Shown here one piece after another: positions 62,841 to 64,000 of a stretch of DNA of 64,000 bases. The stretch spans positions 420,407 through 484,406 of the forward strand of contig NZ_MPHJ01000001.1 in the NCBI RefSeq assembly GCF_001957125.1, written 5' to 3'. The notes beneath the pieces were generated by a model. It worked only from the letters and a program-made list of their open reading frames with translations, was not told the DNA's origin and searched no databases. The DNA is from Shewanella sp. UCD-KL12. Its GTDB lineage: Bacteria > Pseudomonadota > Gammaproteobacteria > Enterobacterales > Shewanellaceae. Position numbers and translations under genes: made by a program. Every line of letters begins with the position of its first letter. Position 1 is the stretch's first letter.

Positions 62841-64000
62841 TCAGTCTCGCTGCTTAGTGTGAACGCGGCTTTGACTTTTACTTGGTCCAGCTGAGTGATA
62901 CGGTGTTGAGCTCCTCATATTTGATGAGTGGCTGGGCTGTTGGCTCGGCTTCACTCTGGTTTGCTGCACCTGTGATGGAGCACTTTTATACTGCTTATGT
63001 GTCGCTTTAGGCTGTGTCTGCCTGTTTGATGATGGCGTATAGTGTCGTTGATTGGACTGCGCAGGTTTCACCTGTTTAGCTTGAGTCCGGTTGACATTAT
63101 TGCTCCCGTTAGCCCTATTTACATCTTGTCTGTTTGCTTGATGCTTATTCACGCTGCGATCATTGACCTGCATATTTCTGTTGTGATGCATTTGGTTAGC
63201 AAATTTTTGCTCTCTCTGCTTAGCTACTTGCTTGTTGTAATGGCTTAGATTACTCGTTTGCTGTTTGTGGCTGGGCTTGCCATTTAGCTTAGCTTTGGTA
63301 TTGCTATGGACCTTAGTATTCGAGTGGCTAATCGTATTGTATTGCGCCTTGCGAACCTGTTTTGCCTGCATCGTGCTCGGGCGATGACTGTTATATCTGT
63401 GCTTCACTGCAGGGCTTCGGTAAGCCACACCACGGCGATGCACCGGTTTATGATGCCACCTCTGGGCGCCATGACTCGTTACAATACGGCCATGATGGCG
63501 GTAGTGGCGAGCATTCTTATGGTGAACAACAACGACATGACGCTTGTGCCAATGGAAGGCGCTAAAGTAGTAGTTAAATGAAATATGAACGCCGCGATGC
63601 CAGTAAAAATGACCGTATGGTGGACGAACATAGTAAGGGTATGGCGCCCAGTAAACTGGCGGGTAGCTATACCAAGCCCAGTGTCCATAGACAACCCTTG
63701 GATCATAGTAGGGAACATAGACTATCTCTTTTTGCACCGGCTCTATGATGATCTGACTATCGACACGGCTAACCTGCATATTCTCCATCTCTGATAGGCT
63801 ATCAGCTTCATCAGCTTGGTGTCTTAGCGTTTGGATCATGGCCAAGGTTTGCTCTTCATTCTGCAAGAAAGCATCGCCTAAGTCTTGGGTCCACTCAAGA
63901 TCTTCGCTGAGCTTTTCCAGTACAGTGGGAAAGGCTAATAATGCCGTAACACTAGGATCCCACTCTTCACCTTCGGCTTTTTCCATCAGCTGTGGCGTAG
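62841..64000 (-). CDS. DUF3300 protein (cut by the window edge at its N-terminus)
   Basis: Partial gene whose frame continues past 64000; only the last ~386 codons are seen. The visible start (WDPSVTALLAFPTVLEKLSEDLEWTQDLGDAFL) and IIEPVQKEIVYVPYYDPRVVYG are characteristic of DUF3300, a family of exported proteins of unknown function. A Tyr/Trp/His-rich segment follows (about 120-150), and the remaining ~200 residues are low-complexity, rich in His, Asn, Gln, Ser, Thr, Lys and Arg with almost no acidic residues. The tail may bind nucleic acid, polysaccharide or metal. The internal ATG at 63986 is not the real start. Confidence 0.85.
   Translation of the reverse strand, partial: TPQLMEKAEGEEWDPSVTALLAFPTVLEKLSEDLEWTQDLGDAFLQNEEQTLAMIQTLRHQADEADSLSEMENMQVSRVDSQIIIEPVQKEIVYVPYYDPRVVYGHWAWYSYPPVYWAPYPYYVRPPYGHFYWHRGVHISFNYYFSAFHWHKRHVVVVHHKNARHYRHHGRIVTSHGAQRWHHKPVHRRGVAYRSPAVKHRYNSHRPSTMQAKQVRKAQYNTISHSNTKVHSNTKAKLNGKPSHKQQTSNLSHYNKQVAKQREQKFANQMHHNRNMQVNDRSVNKHQANRQDVNRANGSNNVNRTQAKQVKPAQSNQRHYTPSSNRQTQPKATHKQYKSAPSQVQQTRVKPSQQPSHSSNMRSSTPYHSAGPSKSQSRVHTKQRD

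Noticed and set aside
1-64000. tRNA, rRNA, prophage, integron or restriction-modification genes
   Set aside because: I looked for tRNA cloverleaf-like blocks, conserved rRNA segments and marker proteins of such systems and found none; a covariance-model scan would be the decisive check for RNAs.

Overview
The window looks like chromosomal DNA from a marine gammaproteobacterium, most likely Shewanella. This rests on gene content: a Na+-translocating NADH:quinone reductase operon (nqrABCDEF), a lysine-ligated pentaheme nitrite reductase (NrfA) beside an NnrS-type membrane protein, DUF3019 and MipA/OmpV envelope proteins with a two-component system, PKD-containing secreted metalloprotease, and a GDP-mannose gene pair. 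I see no rRNA, tRNA, CRISPR array, transposase, integrase or prophage gene. The assignment is by family recognition, not a database search.

Layout. 1-686: three diverged copies of a cassette with a strong ribosome-binding site and very short reading frames. 687-4474: glutathione peroxidase with an OhrR-like operator, a YfaZ-like porin, a 7TM receptor with degenerate GGDEF domain, and a MITE-like element starting on its stop codon. 4589-13034: an acetoacetate-decarboxylase-like/FAD oxidoreductase fusion, a small unlisted gene, an rRNA m5C methyltransferase, a leucine-rich-repeat secreted protein, a GNAT enzyme, YqfB and a DUF2461 protein. 13452-18351: convergent secreted serine and metalloproteases that end in the same kind of C-terminal domain and share a bidirectional terminator. 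19677-26028: a leader peptide, nqrABCDEF, then extra partial copies of the nqrF 3' end. 26570-36443: a lipoprotein, a CadC-type regulator, a SulP transporter, NnrS, NrfA, a second MITE-like element and a HemN-like radical SAM protein.

36521-46086: metY under tandem Met boxes, a FlxA-like coiled-coil protein behind a sigma-28-type promoter, a two-component system divergent from a lipoprotein across GCTTAC direct repeats, a GNAT enzyme, an MFS/AraC divergent pair and a Crp/Fnr-type regulator. 46390-51070: two MipA/OmpV proteins, one with a small lipoprotein and one heading a MipA-DUF3019-response regulator-sensor kinase operon. 51478-54952: a second copy of the first MITE-like element, a 46-codon very basic peptide gene with its own promoter and terminator, a TsgA-like MFS protein, deoD and a secreted Cys-rich protein. 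55478-64000: a TonB receptor behind a Fur-like box, manB/manC, a periplasmic binding protein, rsuA and a DUF3300 protein cut by the window edge.

Functional themes are sodium-coupled and anaerobic respiration, extracellular proteolysis, envelope stress sensing and nutrient uptake. No large novel operon-scale system is obvious. The most unusual signals are the repeated nqrF tails with synonymous differences, the 5' short-ORF cassettes, the leader peptide before nqrA, the ADC/FAD fusion and the tiny basic-protein gene.
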